DNA of 64,000 nt from Bacteroidales bacterium. Lineage in GTDB: Bacteria > Bacteroidota > Bacteroidia > Bacteroidales > UBA932. Below, piece by piece: positions 61,715-64,000 of the stretch. The notes under the pieces are model-generated. The model did not search any database. It was not told the DNA's origin and worked only from the letters and a program-made list of their open reading frames with translations. The number at the start of each line of letters is the position of its first letter. The first letter of the stretch is position 1. The translations under genes were made by a program, and so were the position numbers. The stretch is taken from NCBI GenBank assembly GCA_017557535.1, contig JAFYYM010000034.1:59795-123794 (forward strand). Reading direction: 5' to 3'.

Positions 61715-63894
61715 GCAAGAAAACCCTGTATATTCTGATAGCCGTTGCCGTGATCCTGGTCGGAGGGATCGCGGTGGCAGTAGCCTCTCTGTATTCAGAC
61801 TCCAAGGGGAAAGCTCCGGCCGTTGATGCCGGACAGTTCATCGAGCGCCATGAGCTGATTGAGGCTGTTCCTTCGGATGCGGCCATCGTGTTCTGCGTCA
61901 AGAACTTCGGCAGGGCGATGGAACTGCTCGGAGACACAACAGCGGTGTTCAGGCAACTGACCTCCCGCAAATTCGACAAGATCGCCCGTGAGTCGTTTGA
62001 TGGACTCAAGAAAGATCCCGCGATCATCTCCATCCACTACAGCAAGGATATGCCTCCGCTCCTGGTGGTCAAATCCAGCAAGGAGGTCTCGGATTCCACT
62101 TGGAACGACAGTTCCAAACTCAGGGCGATCGCTGATTCTTCCGGCTTGTTCTCGAGGGTTGTCGGAGACTTGATCATCATATCTTCTTCCGAGACAATCG
62201 CCAATTCTTCGGCGAGACACCTCGCGGAGGGTCATTCCGTGATTGAGTCGAGCGGATTCGCCGAACTCGCCTCACAGGTTCCCGGAAGCGACATAATGTT
62301 CGTGTCGAATTCCTATTCAGACAATATTATTGAGGCCTACTTCGCGCGGAAGTATCGCAAATACAGCGGTTTCTTCAAGGAACTGGCAGGATGGACCGCT
62401 TTCACCCTGACCCGGCATTCAGACTCCAACGTTTCCATGGACGGTACATTGCTGTACGGAAGCGATCCGGCATTCTACATGAATGTCCTGCGCCACGCCG
62501 GCACCGGGGCAGTCGGAGTACCTGAAGTGGTTCCTTCCAACACCGACTTCATCATTGATATTCCTATCGGCAATATAAACTCCTACCTGAAGGCCTACAG
62601 GAACTATCTCGACTCCAAGGCCAAGCTCGACAAATACGAGGCTTTGCTGTCAAAACAGAAGAAGGAGTCGGGACAGTCAGCCGAGGAATGGGCTAAATCA
62701 TTGGATATAAAGGAAGTGGCTGTCATCAATCTCCATTTTGGAGGCAAACTCCGCCAGATGCTGTTCATAAAGCCCGGCGGTAAGCGCCAAGCTGAAGGAG
62801 TGAGTGATTTCACCCGCTTCGCCGGGTTCCCGAAGACCGTGTTCGGGGATATATTCAACGGAGAAGAAGAGTCCGCGTCAGCGGTCGTTAACGGATGGAT
62901 GGTCATTGGCGAGAGAGATTGCCTGGACGAGTTCACCTTGATGTCTTTCGAGTCTTTACGGGAAAGGCTTTCCTCAAGTGGACTGTCCGATAAGATTCCT
63001 CAAAAAGGCTGTGGATTCTGGATGTACCATTCTTTGACAGAGGATCCTAACCTCATAGGCACTTCATTCAGTCCAATCATGGCTGACGGTTTCCGAGATG
63101 TTATATCCGGAGTGTCATATGTCCCTGCCATCATCTCCGCCATCTCTAGCGGGGAAAAGATGGGACTCGCCCTGGATGTGACCAGGACAGAGATTCCTGG
63201 CGGGAAGATTCCCGTACCTTCTGTCAGGGATACGACCGTGACCGTGTCGAATGGAGAGTTCAAGGTCATGAACAGCGCCACAGGCAAGATCAACACCTTG
63301 TACCAGAATTCTCACCTCTCGATATGCCTTAAGGACGAGAATGGGAAAGACATGTGGGGCATTCCGTTCAAGTTCCCGTTCCGGGGATATGTCAAGGAAG
63401 TTGACTTCTACAAGAACGGGAAGCTTCAGTATCTGTTCGCCGCCGACAGCAAACTGTACATGATCGACAGGCTTGGACGCTTTGTGGGCGGCACTCCGGT
63501 CGACCTGGGCAAGAAGATTTCCCTCGGACCCGAGGCGTATGATTTCTCCGGGAACAATGAGTACACGGCGATGGTCCTGTTCAAGGACAACACCGTGGGC
63601 TTGTATGATCTTAAGGGCAATCCTATGCCCTCATGGAAGGGTATAACCTCAGAGGAGACCATAAAGAGCCTTCCGGAGCTTTTGGAAGGCGGAGGGAACA
63701 AGTACTGGATTGTACGTACCTCAAGACAATCTTTCGTGTGCCCGTTCGAAGGCGGTGAGCCCATCCTCATCGGAGAGGGCAAGAAGATGATCCGCCCCGA
63801 CAGCGAGATCACAGTAAATGAAAAAGGAGCCTTTGTGGCCAAGTGCCACGACGGCAAGGAAAGAACTTTCAAGTTGGAAAAAAACAAACGATAA
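61711..63894 (+). CDS. large membrane-anchored protein of unknown function
   Basis: A 727-residue protein. It has one N-terminal helix (LYILIAVAVILVGGIAVAVA) and a long extracytoplasmic part. Residues about 40-490 look like a DUF3352-like fold (EAVPSDAAIVFCVKNFGRAM, tentative). The C-terminal third (about 555-727) has strands like beta-propeller blades (LQYLFAADSKLYMIDRLGRF, TVGLYDLKGNPMPSWKG). No catalytic motif is visible. It is coupled by ATGA to the TonB-like gene, so the two probably act together at the envelope. Confidence 0.65.
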   Translation: MSKKTLYILIAVAVILVGGIAVAVASLYSDSKGKAPAVDAGQFIERHELIEAVPSDAAIVFCVKNFGRAMELLGDTTAVFRQLTSRKFDKIARESFDGLKKDPAIISIHYSKDMPPLLVVKSSKEVSDSTWNDSSKLRAIADSSGLFSRVVGDLIIISSSETIANSSARHLAEGHSVIESSGFAELASQVPGSDIMFVSNSYSDNIIEAYFARKYRKYSGFFKELAGWTAFTLTRHSDSNVSMDGTLLYGSDPAFYMNVLRHAGTGAVGVPEVVPSNTDFIIDIPIGNINSYLKAYRNYLDSKAKLDKYEALLSKQKKESGQSAEEWAKSLDIKEVAVINLHFGGKLRQMLFIKPGGKRQAEGVSDFTRFAGFPKTVFGDIFNGEEESASAVVNGWMVIGERDCLDEFTLMSFESLRERLSSSGLSDKIPQKGCGFWMYHSLTEDPNLIGTSFSPIMADGFRDVISGVSYVPAIISAISSGEKMGLALDVTRTEIPGGKIPVPSVRDTTVTVSNGEFKVMNSATGKINTLYQNSHLSICLKDENGKDMWGIPFKFPFRGYVKEVDFYKNGKLQYLFAADSKLYMIDRLGRFVGGTPVDLGKKISLGPEAYDFSGNNEYTAMVLFKDNTVGLYDLKGNPMPSWKGITSEETIKSLPELLEGGGNKYWIVRTSRQSFVCPFEGGEPILIGEGKKMIRPDSEITVNEKGAFVAKCHDGKERTFKLEKNKR

Positions 63895-63898
63895 TATC

Positions 63899-64000
63899 AT
63901 GGAAGAATTCAAGTTCCAATCAGTTAACAAGCTGATTGAGCAGAGTTTCAGGGAGAATTGGGACAGGCTCGCGCTCTCGAATTACCAGGGGGTGAGTCTG
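63899..64000 (+). CDS. AMP-binding (acyl-CoA synthetase-like) protein, partial at the window edge
   Basis: Only 34 codons are present (MEEFKFQSVNKLIEQSFREN followed by WDRLALSNYQG). The pattern of a helical start and then W.R.A...Y.G.SL is the typical opening of long-chain fatty acid-CoA ligases of the AMP-binding superfamily in Bacteroidota. It is on the same strand, 4 bp after the previous gene. The call rests on a short sequence and is tentative. Confidence 0.5.
   Translation, partial: MEEFKFQSVNKLIEQSFRENWDRLALSNYQGVSL

Overview
The window looks like a chromosomal segment of a Bacteroidales bacterium (Bacteroidota), probably a gut or rumen lineage of fairly high GC. The evidence is: Bacteroidota-type -7 boxes (TAnnTTTG) in most intergenic gaps; Bacteroidales-type genes such as an M56/TonB fusion, a Porin_10-like protein, an ExbB-ExbD-ExbD set, an ECF sigma factor with a one-TM partner, GT3 glycogen synthase and SUMF1-domain proteins; and many lipoproteins. 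I cannot place it to genus. The DNA is densely coding. No gap exceeds 300 bp, and I saw no rRNA, tRNA, insertion sequence or CRISPR array.

Layout. 1-4520 (minus): recJ followed by two tandem GH123-type (DUF4091) lipoprotein hydrolases; the second runs off the left edge. 4645-8161 (plus): lysS-asnA-TrmH-type methyltransferase with overlapping starts and stops. 8250-9916: aroE and a small outer-membrane barrel. 9913-15460 (minus): purA, ssb, an ECF sigma/partner/periplasmic/barrel operon and a Dcu-type dicarboxylate carrier. 15497-18146 (minus): greA-HIT-TlpA-like operon and a thioredoxin-fold lipoprotein. 18232-22750 (plus): MenA-like prenyltransferase, CPBP protease, then a BlaI-BlaR1-TPR operon with a clear promoter and candidate operator. 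22758-34339 (minus): a complete glycogen operon (branching enzyme, debranching enzyme, GT4, GH57, a glycogen synthase-phosphorylase fusion) ending in ribF. 34444-38204 (plus): putative porin and lytic transglycosylase, the latter overlapping a convergent FtsX-type permease that sits behind an M13 peptidase. 41350-44248 (plus): BASS transporter and a SUMF1-sialidase fusion. 44265-47691 (minus): TPR protein, RsmF-like methyltransferase, SRPBCC-like protein, pyrE. 47752-52481 (plus): NUDIX, queA, dprA, tatD, ansA. 52606-54907 (plus): ExbB/ExbD energizing complex. 55000-58806: a more AT-rich accessory patch with a membrane TPR regulator, a serpin-like lipoprotein, a candidate 38-residue protein and another lipoprotein. 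58914-64000 (plus): asnS, udk, a TonB-like protein, a large membrane-anchored protein and the start of an acyl-CoA synthetase.

The most unusual signal is a pair of structured inverted-repeat elements lying in frame inside two RNA methyltransferase genes (7391-7567 and 46271-46412). Both are translated as low-complexity inserts in the N-terminal part of an otherwise intact enzyme, reminiscent of the Rickettsia palindromic elements. Other points of interest are a seven-codon ORF coupled to blaI, a degenerate serpin beside its likely regulator, an antisense-overprinted acidic tail on the transglycosylase, the glycogen synthase-phosphorylase fusion and the SUMF1-sialidase fusion.
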